Source: Niebla homalea (taxonomy: Eukaryota > Ascomycota > Lecanoromycetes > Lecanorales > Ramalinaceae). Taken from it: 64,000 bases of DNA. A program made the translations under genes and the position numbers. The notes beneath the pieces were generated by a model. That model had not been told where the DNA came from. It saw nothing but the letters and a program-made list of their open reading frames with translations, and searched no databases. Each line of letters begins with the position of its first letter. Position 1 is the stretch's first letter. Shown piece by piece: positions 35,675-48,849 of this stretch. Location of the stretch: contig JAHGAU010000018.1 of the NCBI GenBank assembly GCA_019925105.1, positions 682,001-746,000 of the forward strand. Direction: 5' to 3'.

Positions 35675-38400
35675 ATTACGCGTCTAAATACTTAGATAAC
35701 GTCTTCTTAATATTCAATTTAGCCCATAAACGGTAATAAATTCATAATGTAAAATATACCCGTAAACGATACTTATACGTAGGCTATATCATTAAAAATC
35801 GACCTGGTTAAGCGTATAATACTACGGTTATAAACAGAGAAGTTTACTTAATTATTTATATTCCTAAATTAAAAGGGGAGGACGTTTTATTAATAAGAAT
35901 GTATAAACCGTTATTTCTTAACTTTATTAAAGGCCGTAAACGCCTATATACCGGAGAGTTAAGCCAGCGCCAAGCCAATAAAGCCAAAACGTAGGGCCCT
36001 TAAAATTAATATATATACGTAGAGCCTTAACCGGGGTCTAAATAGGAAATTTAAAACGTTAAATAAATATTAAATATATTATAGAACTTTACTGAATTTA
36101 AAGCCTTAAAAACCGTATTAAAATTGAGTTTTTTCGAGATTAATCAGAGATAGATTATTCGGATTCAAGCGTATTATAATCTGAAATTATTTACTTTAAT
36201 TTAATTTCAGAGAATAAATACGGGACGGAATAAATAATTAACGGTTAAACCTCTTAAAGTAAGGATTAATCTTTAAAAAAAAGGGGTTAAGAATTAACTA
36301 TAGAATTCTTTAATAGGTAATTAAACTTAGGACGAATTTACTTATTACGGATTATAAAAATTAAAGTCTTTAAGCTAAGGTAAAATAATTAAGACGAATT
36401 TAGATATTTCGGTTATAGAGATTAAGGGTTTTTAAATAAAAAAAGATAACAATCTTAAGGGTATATATATAGCGTTATAATATATTATAAAGTTTCGTTT
36501 TAATCTTAATTAAAATAAAGAATACTTTAATTAATAAGGTTTTATATTGCTTATTACCTTAAATTATATAATAATCCCGTATAAAGTATAGTACTTAAAC
36601 CTTATTATTCAATAATATTATTATATATAAAGCACTTTTTTTCCCTTTATATTTAAAGACTTAAGAAAGGAAAATTATCTTAATCTAGCTAATAAAAATT
36701 AAATCGAAGATCGGGACTATTCATTACCGTAAATACCGAAGTCGTACGATAACTTTAGCTTAAAAGCGTTTAAGGAACCTTTAATTAATTTATTAAATAC
36801 TATTATCTTTAAGTTAAATATAGATATTAAGAATTAAATACCGTCGTTTAACGTAAGTTACCTTTTACCCTTAAATAATAAGTCTTTAATATACTGGACG
36901 TCGTTAGATTTAAATACTATTAATAATTATAATATAATTAATATCTTATCAATATTATTTTCCGTATACTTTACTGAAAATAATAATTAAGAAAGACTTT
37001 ATTATAAGGGGGTTTCTTTTAAGCTCAATCCCTTTATTAATAGATTAACGGCAGTAAATATCGTAAAACTAATAAATAAAGGACTAAATAACGATTAATA
37101 ACCTTTAGAAGTTAAAGGAAAAAGATACCTTTAAGGTATATATAACCTTAAAGAATTATTACGGTATTAATATTAAGTATTTAATCGATATTATAAAAAG
37201 CCTGGATATGATTTAAAAAAGACTTAAAGATTAATATAAGCCTTAAGGGTCCGGTCTATATACGGAGCTTATTTAAAAGCTTATAAGTCTATAAAAGACC
37301 CCGGATATAATAATCGATAAGTATAATAGCCGTTACTAGAAAGTCTATACCGAGATTAAAATAATTAATAACTCTTTAATTATCCCGGATTACTTCGTTA
37401 TCTAAATATTCTTAAATAAATTAAAGGAGTTATAATAGATATAATATTCGGTACTTACTTAAACGGCGGTATAATAAGGCCTAAGTGCCTTTAAATTTTA
37501 TGATATTATATAAAAGGCCCGTAATAAAAAAGCTCGGGCGGCCATTTAATAATCAAACGTCTCAATATAAATTTATAAGGATACGTTAAAGGATTATAAT
37601 AAAAGGACTTTTAATAAAACCCGGGAAAAGTTTATCTATTAATATTGTACCTAGAAGGGGCGTAATAATAAGTATATTAAGGATAAATATTAAGATTTTT
37701 ATTCCGAAAAAAAGCTTATAAAGTTCTATATTAAAAAGTTTAAGATTATTAAGGAAATTACTACGCCTATAAACCTTTCAGTAATAAACTCTTACTTATT
37801 AATATATATATAATAATTAACGATAATAATATTGACCACCTTAATAGATCTATAGAAGTTAATAGTCCTTAATAATGGTTATAGTTAATATATTTTTTAT
37901 AAAAGGAGATTCCTTTAAAGGGAGTTAAAACTTTATTAATCCTTATCTTTAAGGCCCGGGCTAATAAGAATAAGTTATATAGGGGGTATAAATACTACTT
38001 ATATAATATATAGGGTAGATAATAAGCCCGTTAAAGTAAAATTCACGGATACGGTATATTCCTTAATAAACTTAATTAATCTTATATCTAAAACGTAACT
38101 TCTGGACTATAAAACTTAACTTAATACGACGCGGACGGTCCGGACGGTAACATATAATCAGAAAAAGCTTATTTATAGTAAATAAAACGGCCTATTTATA
38201 ATCGATTTATAGGAACTTACCCTTATTATAATAGCGTTTAACGTACTTTCGGCTATATTTACCTAATATATACGCATAAGTTACCTTAGAGTTCAGAAAT
38301 TATTTTAATTAATAAACGTATTAATTAAAATAAATCTTAAACGTAAACGCTATAATAATAATAAGGCCAAAAACGCTTATTATATATATTATATTACCGG
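35675..38400 (+). pseudogene. E4 gag/protease-side relic
   Basis: Leader, gag and protease region by position. Short segments are clean, but no gag motif or protease DSG could be fixed. Family B and family A do not align here at the nucleotide level. Confidence 0.5.
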
Positions 38401-39000
38401 ACGGTTATACTTTTAATTATATAAGGGATACCTTAAATTTATAGAAAACCCATTAAAGCTTATTTATATAGACCTTTTAAAAATAATTAATCCTTAAGGA
38501 TATAACGGAATAACGTATTATATAATTTTCCATAATAATAAGATTATAATATTAAAGGTCTACCCGTTAATATATAAATCGGACGTAATTTAACGGTTTA
38601 AGGAGTTTAAAGCTAAATATAAATAACCCTTAGATTAAAAGATTAAATACCTTTAGGCCAACGGCGGAAATAAGTATACGTTTAAGGCCTTCTTAAACTA
38701 CTTAAAATAATATAGAATTATCTTTAAAATAATAATATATAAGAACTTTAAATAAAATTTAATTAATAAAAGGATTAACCGGGAGATTAATAAAAAGATT
38801 AAAGTTATACGGATAACGGGGGTATATTTAAAAGCTTTTAGCCGGAGTTAATTTAAACGGTAAACTATATAATTATACGGATACTATATATACGGCTTAA
38901 AGGGATAATATTATATTAAGCCTGGTATAATAAGAAACCGGACATATCCCATATATAAACCCTAAGGTCGATCGTATATATAAGAACTATGGGTTACCGG
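38401..39000 (+). pseudogene. E4 integrase relic
   Basis: One frame reads NPLKLIYIDLL near 38451-38480 (first catalytic Asp intact). GYNGITYYIIF, PLIYKSDV and RFKEFKAKY follow. YLQANGGNKYTFKAF near 38650-38690 is the TDNGGEY box with Asp replaced by Asn and Glu lost. The spacing is right for a Copia integrase core. Confidence 0.85.
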
Positions 39001-39799
39001 GCCAAGTTCAATAATAGGTCGGAACCGTATATCCTAATAAGTTTTAATAAAAGGACTAATAAATACTTTAAGGTAATTAATCTATAGATAAAATGGTTTA
39101 ACCTTATAGTAAAGAACGTATACGACGTATATATCGAAGAAAGACGGGTAATACCGTTAAATAACTTAAATCGTAAGGAGTTTATTAGCCGAATTTAAGA
39201 GCTTAAAAAGGTAAGAAGGCCTTAATAAAACCTTAATTTAAAGGAGAAGTTCAGGAATTATAATTTAATTAAAATAAATATTATTAATATAAGCTTTACC
39301 TTTACCGAACGACCTATACGTTTAACTATGGTCCCTATTTAACGGACAGCTTTACCGGATCCCTTAAGCTTAATAACCAAAGACCTAAAGATTAATTATA
39401 ATTAAGGATAAAGGCAGTAAATTAAGAACTTAATTAAAAATAACCTTAACCTTATGTTTTCAGATAAATTACGTAATATATTATTAGATCTACTCTTTTT
39501 CTTGGCTTTATTAACCCGTAATAAGGATAAACCATTATGTTTTTTAACCCTAATATCTTTTAAAACGACCCCGGAACTTATTAAGCCTAAAACCTATAAA
39601 GAAGTTATAATAAATAAATATATTTAGATAAACTAAGAGTTAACGGAAGGTAATAAATATAATTCCCTTAAAGAGAATAATATTTAAGTCTTAATTACGC
39701 AGAGTTAAATCCCCGCCGGCGTAATAATATTACGAAGACGGTGGGTTTATACCCTTAAACGTAAAGTTAATAATAGTATAATTCACTATAAAGCCCGGT

Positions 39800-41200
39800 A
39801 GATAATACGTAACTTTAAATAACGTAAGGGTATTAACTATAATAAGACGTTTACCTCGGTAATAAAACCTATAAGCTATAAGGTTTTTTTTACTTTTATA
39901 ATAATTAATAATTAAGATTTAAAGCAGATAAACGTTAAAATAGCGTTCCTTTACGGTTTTATTAAGGAAGAAATATATATAAAACAGTTAAAAGGATAAG
40001 AAAAAACCGGTAAAAATAATAAAAAGCTCTATTATAAACTTAAAAAGGGCTTATATGGATTAAAGCAATTATTACGGCTATAATATAATCGTTTCTAGGA
40101 GTTTATAACTATATAGGGTTTTAAATTTATTTATACGGACTATTACGTATTCCTTTACCCCAAAACCGGTACGATTATAACCGTATATATGGATAACGTC
40201 CTGATAATTAATCCGTTTAAATAAGGGATTCGGGACTTAAAGACCATACTTAATTAAGAATTCCGTATATTTAACTTAGGTCTAATAAGTTATTATTTAA
40301 GTATTATTATTATTCGGGATTAATAAAACTAAACGATCCGTTTTAGCCAGGAAGTTTATATTAAGAGGGTAATACGAGATCACGATTAATAAGAAGCCTA
40401 CCCGATATATATATTTATATAAGTCGATTTTAGGCCGGAACCGTTATTTAAGGGCTATTAAGCGAAGTTAGAGTTTAAATAGTAATATTAATTAACCGTA
40501 AATTTACTAATATATATTATGCTTAATATACGACCGGATATAGTTTATACGGTAATAATTATTAATTAATATTCCGTAAATCCGTCCTATTAATATTGGC
40601 TATATATAAAATAAATTATACGCTATTTACGGACCATTATATACTTCCAATTAATATATAAAGGTAAACTTAAGGCTTTTAGTGGATATACCGACTCCGA
40701 TTTTGCGGCCGATTCTACCCGTAGGTTAACTTTAGGTTATTTCTTTAACGTAAGGAATATACCAATTTACTGGTCCTTAAAAAGGTAACCGATTATAGCG
40801 TTATCTACCTATAAAGCTGAGTATACGGGATAAACGCAGGCCACCAAGGAAGTTATCTGGCTAAAGAACCTATTAGGGTAAATATAACCCGATAAATCTG
40901 GATATATATTTATTATTACGATCTATAGTAATAATTAAGGGGCTATCGCACTAATTAAAAACCCGGTATATTACGTAAGGATAAAGTATATAAACATCCA
41001 ATTATATTAATTACGGGAATAACTTAAGGCTAATACCGTTAATCTCGAGTATATCCATATTACGGAGCAGGTAATTAACAGATTAATAAAAACCCTATTT
41101 ACCAAGATTTTTATATAGTTTAGACGGGCGTTAAACCTTAAGGAATTATTATATCGATAATTTAAAGACTATATACTTATTGATAACGGACCTAATAATA
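39800..41200 (+). pseudogene. E4 RT and RNase H relic
   Basis: RT reads NKTFTSVIKPISYKVFFTFI, then INVKIAFLYGFIKEEIYIKQ near 39925-39990. KGLYGLKQL is near 40042-40071, and VYMDNVLII near 40180-40206 (the YVDD box) keeps one Asp. RNase H is the longest readable stretch in the window. GYTDSDFAADSTRRLTLGYF starts near 40683, then STYKAEYTG follows near 40805, with a downstream LLGQI-like and NNQGAIALIKNPVYY-type segment. Few stops remain in RNase H. Confidence 0.92.
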
Positions 41201-41430
41201 AACCGGGTAATAAGTAATAAGTAAGTAATAATTATATAGGGGAGCTAGCCACTTAATAATTAAGGGAGCTAGCCACTTAATAACCAGGGGAACTAGCCAT
41301 ATAATAACCAGGGGAGCTACTTAGTAAATACGGTAACTAAACTCTTATATAAAAGGATATAACGTCAGGGCTATAAAGGAGCTATTTAGTGAGTAAGATT
41401 TACGGGCTATATACGAAGTTCAAAGGGGAG

Positions 41431-41592
41431 TATTAAATATACAGGATCGCCACTTGGGAGATCACGTAACGCGGATCAGATTAGATAAGGCGGACGTATT
41501 AAACCCGAGTGGGATAGCGGCATATGGCCTAGTATATAGTCTCACTTTGTACATAATAATAATTAAGAAACTTACACCTCTTAACTTCAATA
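41431..41592 (+). repeat. E4 3' LTR
   Basis: 162 bp, starting TATTAAATATACAGG and ending AACTTCAATA, followed by TATCC. It has more RIP-type changes than its 5' partner. Confidence 0.92.
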
Positions 41593-42640
41593 TATCCGGC
41601 TTAATTACTGGATTATAAATTCCAGTTTACGCCTTATTATAACTGAAGGTTTTAAGGGTAATAAGCTTATAAAAACTTAAAATACCTACGATTAAGGGTA
41701 CTTTATAACCTATACCGTAGTCTGTATAAGGATTAAGGGGACTAATTAATACGCTATTAAAAATATTAAGAATATTAAAATAACGTAAAATACCCTTTAT
41801 ACTTAATATTAACTTAAGGGTTTAAATTACTTTACATTAACCCTTAAGCATTTTACTTTCTTTACCCTTAATTAATACTTAAATCCAAATAAGTATTATA
41901 ATAAATATTAAGATTTTTTTAATAAATTATAGAACTTTCAAAATATAATTATTATTAATAATAATATATTTATTTCATAATTTTATAAGGGCTTTAACCC
42001 GGAATATAAAGCTTACTTTACCATTAAAAGCCAAGTCTATAATGGGCCATCTAAAAGGCATGGAGATCCATATAGGTAAACTTATTATAAAAAGGCTCTC
42101 TTATATTAAAAGTTAATTATGCCGGTATTAAAATAAATTTACTATTATATTATATTGACTATTTAATTCAATAATATTTCAATATAAAGAGCTATATAAT
42201 AATATTTAATTATAGAATTTATTAATTATTTTTAATGCTTCTTAATATCTCTTAATATTTCTTAATATATACTTTAAATTAATTAATTTACTTTTAATAT
42301 AAAGGCATTTTTTAATATATAGGTTTATATAGCTATACTTAATAGTTTTTAAGTATACTTTATAATATTTAATAATATCTTTAAAATAATATAATTAAGT
42401 TAATAAGATCCGTAAAGATTATTATAAATAAAATTATATTATATATTATATAATATATAATAATATCGTATTACGCTTTAATAAAGAGTTAATAAATAAC
42501 TCTTTATCCCTTCTTCATAGTTAATTTTATAACTATATTATTATCCCTTCTATTTACATTTATTCTTTATAATCGTTATTATCCTTCCTATTTATATTTA
42601 TTTTATAGCTTTGTTATCCTTTTTCCTACGTTTTTCCCAT
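41593..42640. other. Unassigned AT-rich DNA after E4, first part probably E10
   Basis: The first several hundred bases continue E10 across the TATCC site. No Copia pol motif could be read, and no second family C LTR was found. A stretch near 42025-42090 (a CCAAGTCTATAATGGGCC-type run) keeps CA and TG. A pyrimidine-rich imperfect repeat is at about 42505-42625. No gene was recognised. Confidence 0.5.
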
Positions 42641-43030
42641 AAGGTATAATAGGTAAGTATATTTCTGGTAAAATACTTTTAGCGAGGGTATATTTAATAA
42701 GGCCCCTTTAATAAGGGTATAGTAGGTAAGGCCCCTTCGGTAAGCGTACTTTAATACGTTTACTTCTTGGTAAGGGCGTACTACTTAATGAGGGCAGCGT
42801 ATTAATTTAATAAAAGCGCGTTTCTTAATAAGGGCGGTATATTAATCTAATAAGGGCGTGCTTCTTAATAAGGGCGGCATATTGGTTTGGTAAAGGCGCG
42901 TTTCTTAATAAGGGCGTATTGCCTAGTAAAAGCGGCGTATTAATTTAATAAGGGCGCGCTTTTTAATAAAGGCATATTACTTAATAAGGATAACGTACTA
43001 TTAATAAGCGTACTATTTTAATACTTATAA
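42640..43030 (+). repeat. Tandem array built on TAATAAGGGCG, higher-order period about 40 bp
   Basis: The core TAATAAGGGCG recurs about every 18-22 bases, and pairs form units of about 40 bases (for example two consecutive units from about 42825 to 42905). The array is GC-rich compared with its surroundings. The edges degrade into TTGGTAAGGGCG-like and TAAGGCCCC-like variants to the left. No coding. Confidence 0.8.
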
Positions 43031-46000
43031 GTATTATTTCTTATTAATTATAAAGATTTATACCTATAATAGTTAAATTTCTTAACGTTATACTCTTAAT
43101 TATCTATAAGGATTTATATACGTTACTATATTAATTAACGTATCGTTATATCTGGATAATCGTATTAATTTTACGTAAGTACCTTAGATGGCAATATAAA
43201 TCTTTATTAAAATATTATAAACTATAACTTAAGACCATTAGCTTTTAATTATAAACTTTAATTTATAAAGAAAAACCGTTAATATAGATAAAGATAATTA
43301 ATATGAAAGCGGAAAATAATTCTATAATTATATATAATTAAATTTTTCCCCTTTAATGATTTTCAATATTAATATTAAAGGGGTTAACCTACTTTCCTTA
43401 ACTTTTTTAAATTTTACTTTTCTTAATATTTAACCGATTGTATATAATGTTTTAATTCCGATTATGTATATAATTTTAATTGTAATTCTTTAGTTTTTAC
43501 CTTAAGGTTATTAATTTAAACCCGAATTATAAGTTTAAATTTATTCGTTAATACTTAAGTAATTTATATAATAATCTTTATCGCGTAAGTATTTCTTTAA
43601 CTTAATAATTTTATTTATATACAAGGTTTTAATCTTATATTTATTTAATATTATATTTTAAATATTATAGAATAATTACGATAATTTTATTTTTTATTAT
43701 AAGAATCTTCGCTTTTATTTAATTTAATAATTAAGTATATAAGTTACTATTAACGCGCGATAACTTATTGTAAGTAATAGTTTTTATTATTTAATACCTT
43801 ATTAATATTACGTAATACTTTTATTTACTTTTAATAGTTTATTAAAAATATTTAAAACCTTATTAAGTTCGTAATAGTTAAAGTAATAATTATATTATAA
43901 GATACTCTTATAAATCTTACAAACTTCAATATTAATATTAAGGATAAGTACCGCCCGTTATAATACGTTTACCTCGAGGTTAACGTTTTTGTAATATATT
44001 AATAATTAGTTTATATTCTAACTATATATAATAAATAAAGGGTTTCTTACTTATTTTATGAAGTTAAGTATTTCTTTTTATATAATTTCAATAGTAACTT
44101 TTATAAAAATCAGTTTTAATAGAAATTAATAACGATATTTACGTATATTTTACCTTTTATTACTTATAATAATACTTAAAATTTTATCCTTAAAAAATAT
44201 AAATAATTAGCTTTTTTAATATTTAAAAACATATCGTAAGAAATAAAGACTTATTACTTTAATAATAAACTTTTTCATATAAATATTTAAATACTTAAAT
44301 TTTAAAACATAAATTACGAAAAGCAGAATATTAAACTCTAAATTTAATTATTTAAAAATCTATAAGTATTAATGATAATTTATTTATATTGTAATTTTTT
44401 AAGTTATATATTTATAAACTTAAACATTAAGTTAAAAGACTAAAGTTATAATTGTAATTTTATAATTAATATTATAAAATATATAGAGATATTTAAGGAG
44501 CGATAATTATATTTAAGGATCGGATTAAATATAAGTAAATAATATATTTTTTAAGGGTTTAATAATTATATATTAAGCAGGGTAACTAAAAAAGAAAAAA
44601 GAATAAATAAGCAATTTTTATAGCGCTTAATCGTATTTATTATTAAAGATTTCGGAGAATCTAAAGAACAACGAGAAATTTAAAATAAGGATTAAAGTAT
44701 AAATATAATTTTGGGAGAAACGACTAAATATATCATATTAATAAGCATTTAAAGGGTTTAATAATAGTAAGGTTTACCCGCTGCTAAGGAGGTTAAGTAT
44801 TAAATAGCAAACTTACGATTATTTAAGGGAAAATATAAAAGCGCTTAAAACCCGGTAATTATTAAAAAGTTGGGAGATTATCTTTAAGTTTAAAGGGCGA
44901 GTTTAAGGATTAAATATAATAATAAAAGTATAAAGAAGAAAAGGTTAACTTACGTACCTTTTAAACGTTTAATAACGGTGAAATATACTTAATATTTAAC
45001 TCCTCTATTTAAGATTAATCTCCGCTTTAGGATCTAGGACTTAATCAGTTCATTTACTACTTAAAATCGGTATTTACCTTAATTAATAATTTTAATATAT
45101 TATTATTTCTTATTATTATGAATATACTTATTATATTAAAGCTATAGTTAACGATTTAAGAGTATTAATCGGAATAAATAAAAAGATACTTACTTACTTA
45201 ATATATCGTATATCGGAAGTTAAAAGTACCTTAATATAAGATTATAGAAATTAAGGACGTTAAGTTAAAGGCTATTATTTTATTAATACCTTAATTATAT
45301 TAATAACGGTACGTTTAAATTATTTTAATATACTCTCTTTTTATTATTATTAATATATTAACTGATTTATTATAAACCCTTATTATTACCTTTATATAAA
45401 CTATTTAAACTTAAGTTATATTAATAACAATAAAAAGACAAAATAAGAAAGAGGAATAAGGAAAGGTAAAAAATAAAAGAAAAAGACGGTTTAATAATTA
45501 TATTAATTACTTAAATATTAATTATCTTAATATCGAAATATAGATAAGAATAAGAAACATTTAATACTATTAAAACGTCAGATAAAAACTTTATAAGGAG
45601 AGGACATTATAATAGAAAAGAAGTAAAGTTATAAGTATTAAGGGTAATAACTTAAGGGTTAAATAAAATTTAATAAAAGTTAAGCGTTTTAAAACTTCTA
45701 CCGGTATAATAAGCTTTATATATAAATATTTAAAGACTATATATAATATAATTATTTAACTTAAATTACGTATAAGTAAAAATAAAATAATTAACGGGCA
45801 GGTTTATAAACCCTTACTTTAAAGCATTTTTAATTTAAATATAATAATAATTTAATTTATTTCTTAAGGGGTATCTCTATAAAATAATATTATCCCTTAA
45901 CGTTAATATTAATCCGAATAAGAAAGTAATTAAAGAACGATAATCCGTCCATAAAATATAATTTATACCCCTTTTAAAATCCTAGTTTAACCATTTTATT

Positions 46001-46699
46001 ATAAAACCTATTATAAAACCTAAAACTTTAATTTACCGACTTTAAATACTTTATATAAATTAAATATCGTAATTATAATAAAGTAAAAGTTTATTTCCTT
46101 TTCTCTTAAGTTTATATTTTTTATTATTAAAACTTTTTAAAGGAATTTAGAAAATATATAGCTTTTTAATATTAAAACTTAACAATTTAATTACTTCAAT
46201 ATTATTTATTAACCGGAGAAAAGGTATTTTTAAGATATAATTAATCTTAAATAACTTAAAGGCTATTATTAAAATAAAATAAAGGAAAAAACGAATTTCT
46301 TTAAGTAAAAGCTTATAAATAAAGATATTATTAATATAATTATATTAAAACATAAGCTTAATAATAATAAAATCATTAATCTTAAAAGAAATACGATATT
46401 CCGATACTTTATAAATATAAAATTATAAACTTATAATATTATTTTTAAAAAAGAATAAGTATAAGTAATAATTTATTAAGGCGGAGGATTAAACTTACGG
46501 GTTTATAAATAATACCTTTTATAATTATTAAAAGCGATTACAATATAAAAGGTTGGTATTATACTCTTTATAATTACACTTATATACTTTATTTAAATAA
46601 CGTAAAAATAAATCGTTAAATAATAGGTTAAATATAATAAGCGGAAAGTTAAAATTAAAAACTATATATTTTTTCTTTAAATATTTAATTATTAATAGC
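43031..46699. other. Unassigned AT-rich, RIP-like region
   Basis: Low CA/TG, no open frame of note and no LTR, primer site or pol motif recognised. CG-containing islets remain near 43930-44000. A TATA-like run is at 44697-44740. The stretch 45120-45260 gives a frame in which stops sit where Trp would fit a gag, but this is too weak to call. It could hold the rest of E10/E11 or an unrelated element. Confidence 0.45.
44694..44732 (+). promoter_or_regulatory. TATA-like promoter candidate, copy 1
   Basis: AAAGTATAAATATAATTTTG, then GGA and a GACTAAATATA run. A closely similar block is at 63575-63612. It is only a sequence resemblance; no transcript start is known. Confidence 0.25.
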
Positions 46700-46860
46700 A
46701 AAGTACTTATATTAATTACCCGGCAGTCGGGTAAATTAAATATAATCCGAAGCTAGACCCAATTGGGATAATTAGGATATAAAAGTACTTAATTATACTT
46801 TTATACTTAGAAAATAATTAAGTAACTTAAACCTTATATTTTAAGAGGTTATAAGCCCGG
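46700..46860 (+). repeat. E6 5' LTR (truncated by about 5 bases) and primer binding site
   Basis: The LTR begins at AAAGTACTTAT, lacks the TGTTA start, ends TTTTAAGA, and is followed by GGTTATAAGCCCGG. Confidence 0.85.
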
Positions 46861-48077
46861 CCTTATGATAATAATACTTTATAAAAATACTTTTTCCTTA
46901 TTTAATTTCGTAATTATAATATAAAGATCTTACCATATAAAATATACTTAAAAATAAAAGTATTCTACTTAAGAATACCATTAAATTACGATCTTTAAGC
47001 TATAAAGCCAGTTAATAACTTAATAATCTAAAATTCTATAAGGATAAAATACCCTAACCTTATTACTACCGGAATATACGTATTTATTAATTAAAAAGCA
47101 TAAATATTTATTTTCCAGCTTTATAAATTAGTTATACGTTAATACCTATACACCGGAAACCGGCTATATATAAGGGTTTTGGCTCTATAATATAAAGCGT
47201 TAAACGGAGCCTTAATAAAGGTTTTAATTGGGAAATTTCAACCTTAATTAAACTTTTTAAAATCCAAACCCTTAAACTCTCTTTGCAACTTAAAAGGTTT
47301 TTAACTCTATTCCGCCGTTAAGATTATTTAGCTGGGATTTTTTATAAGAATTACGGAACGTTATAGAGTTGGAAAACTTTAAACTTTTACTTTTTATAAC
47401 AAAAAATCTTATCTTTAAAATAATAACTTTTAATTATATAATAAAAATACGACTTGGTTTTGCCCCTAGAATTACTTAATTAAGATTATTTTTAAGGATT
47501 AAATCCAAGGAAAAGGAAATTTATTTACTTAAATTAAGATTCTACGTTTTAAAAAGGAAGGTTAAGAATCAGTTATTAAATTCTTTATATTTTTATTAAC
47601 CCGGAAGGTTACTTAATTTAATTAACACTTAAAAAATTAAGGATAAAATAATTATAAATAAAGATTATAGCCCTTAAAGTAAAAAGCAATAATTAATTAT
47701 AGAAATTACTTTTTATATTATATTAAGCGTAAAAGGGATAAATAATTTTAAAAAAATATAAAAATAACTTAAATATCCGCGAAGTTTCGGTTTATTATTA
47801 TTTAAAATAAATTAAACTTTATTTAAAATTTAAGCTTTATTATTAAAACCCTTAAATATATTATTATTCCGCTTTATTAATACGGAAATCCTTTTTATTA
47901 TTTTTTACCGTTAAATTAAAAATAAATTCTTCCGTTTTTACTTAAAAAACCTTTAGAAAGAAAACTGAAGGATTACTTAAGAAATAACCGAAGATATAAA
48001 TAGGGAATATTTACCCCCGTTTACGTTAAAGTCTTACGATAACTTTAACTTAAAGGCATTTAAAGAATCTATAATAT
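46861..48077 (+). pseudogene. E6 leader/gag-side relic, first part
   Basis: Matches E5 26960-28235. No frame survives. It is broken by E7 at TACCG (48078-48082). Confidence 0.6.
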
Positions 48078-48082
48078 TACCG

Positions 48083-48234
48083 TCTTAAAATGTGAGGTAT
48101 AAGTTACTTGATTATTTCCTAAGTATAAAAGTGCGACTAAATACTCCTACATCCTAGCTATCCCAATCGGGTTTAGCTTCGGATTATATTTAATTTACTT
48201 AACTGCCGGGTAATTAATATAAGTACTTTTAATA
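48083..48234 (-). repeat. E7 3' LTR
   Basis: 152 bp. The plus-strand ends are TCTTAAAATG and TTTTAATA, confirming the TG...GA termini of family A together with the TACCG duplication. Confidence 0.9.
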
Positions 48235-48690
48235 CTCCTTTTTAAGCTTTAATATTTTTATTATTTTATATTTATTACTTACTTATAATACTTTATATAA
48301 GCTTTAATCTTTATAAAACGTATATTTTATTTATATAATATTTTTCTATAAGTTATTAAAGCTTTTTTATTTTACTCCTTTATAATAGTGGTTTTTATTC
48401 CTCTATAGTAATAGTCCTTCGCGGTAAAATACCTTAAAAGATTATACTTATAGTCTTAATTATATAGTATTTACTCCCCTAAATTAAAGCCGGCGTAATA
48501 ACGGCGAACTCCCCTATATTATAAATTATCCTTTAATAACCTTTTAGGGTACGTAATTTCGTTTAGGTATGCTCCGGGGTAAATATTATTTTTTACGATT
48601 TACCCCCTTTTTAAAATATTGTTTTAACCTTTTTACCTTATATATTAAATTTATATTAAAATGTACCCCTGGGCTCCTTAAGATTAATAA

Positions 48691-48761
48691 CGGCCTCCCT
48701 ATAAGTAGCTTGGAAATTACTTTATAAGTGGCTTAAAGCTTATTTTATAAGTGGCTTAAAG
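48691..48761 (-). repeat. 23-bp minisatellite in E7 (two units plus a partial)
   Basis: Reverse complement of the AAGCCACTTATA unit at the homologous place downstream of RNase H. Confidence 0.82.
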
Positions 48762-48849
48762 TTGAAGTTATAAGGCCGTTAATATTATTATCGAGGCTTC
48801 GGTTAATATAAGGACGTTCCGGGGGTGCTTTAAGGCCAAGTACCTTGCG

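Larger units (their letters stand above)
35499..41592 (+). mobile_element. E4: complete family B Ty1/Copia element inside E10
   Basis: 6094 bp, 162-bp LTRs (35499-35660 and 41431-41592) and an exact 5-bp target duplication TATCC (35494-35498, 41593-41597). The primer site GGTTATAAGCCCGG is at 35661-35674 and the purine tract CAAAGGGGAG at 41421-41430. It is the best preserved family B copy and gives the reference for E2 and E3. The LTRs still contain CA and TG, and the RNase H region reads for long stretches. Gag, protease, integrase, RT and RNase H are in Copia order. Confidence 0.95.

Noticed and set aside
42640..43030. CRISPR-like array
   Set aside because: The units are contiguous, imperfect, and lack unique spacers; the context is eukaryotic transposon DNA.
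46640..46699. E6 inserted at the same target as E5 (similar ACTATATATTTTTT flank)
   Set aside because: The resemblance is confined to about 30 AT-rich bases and does not extend left, so it is probably coincidence.
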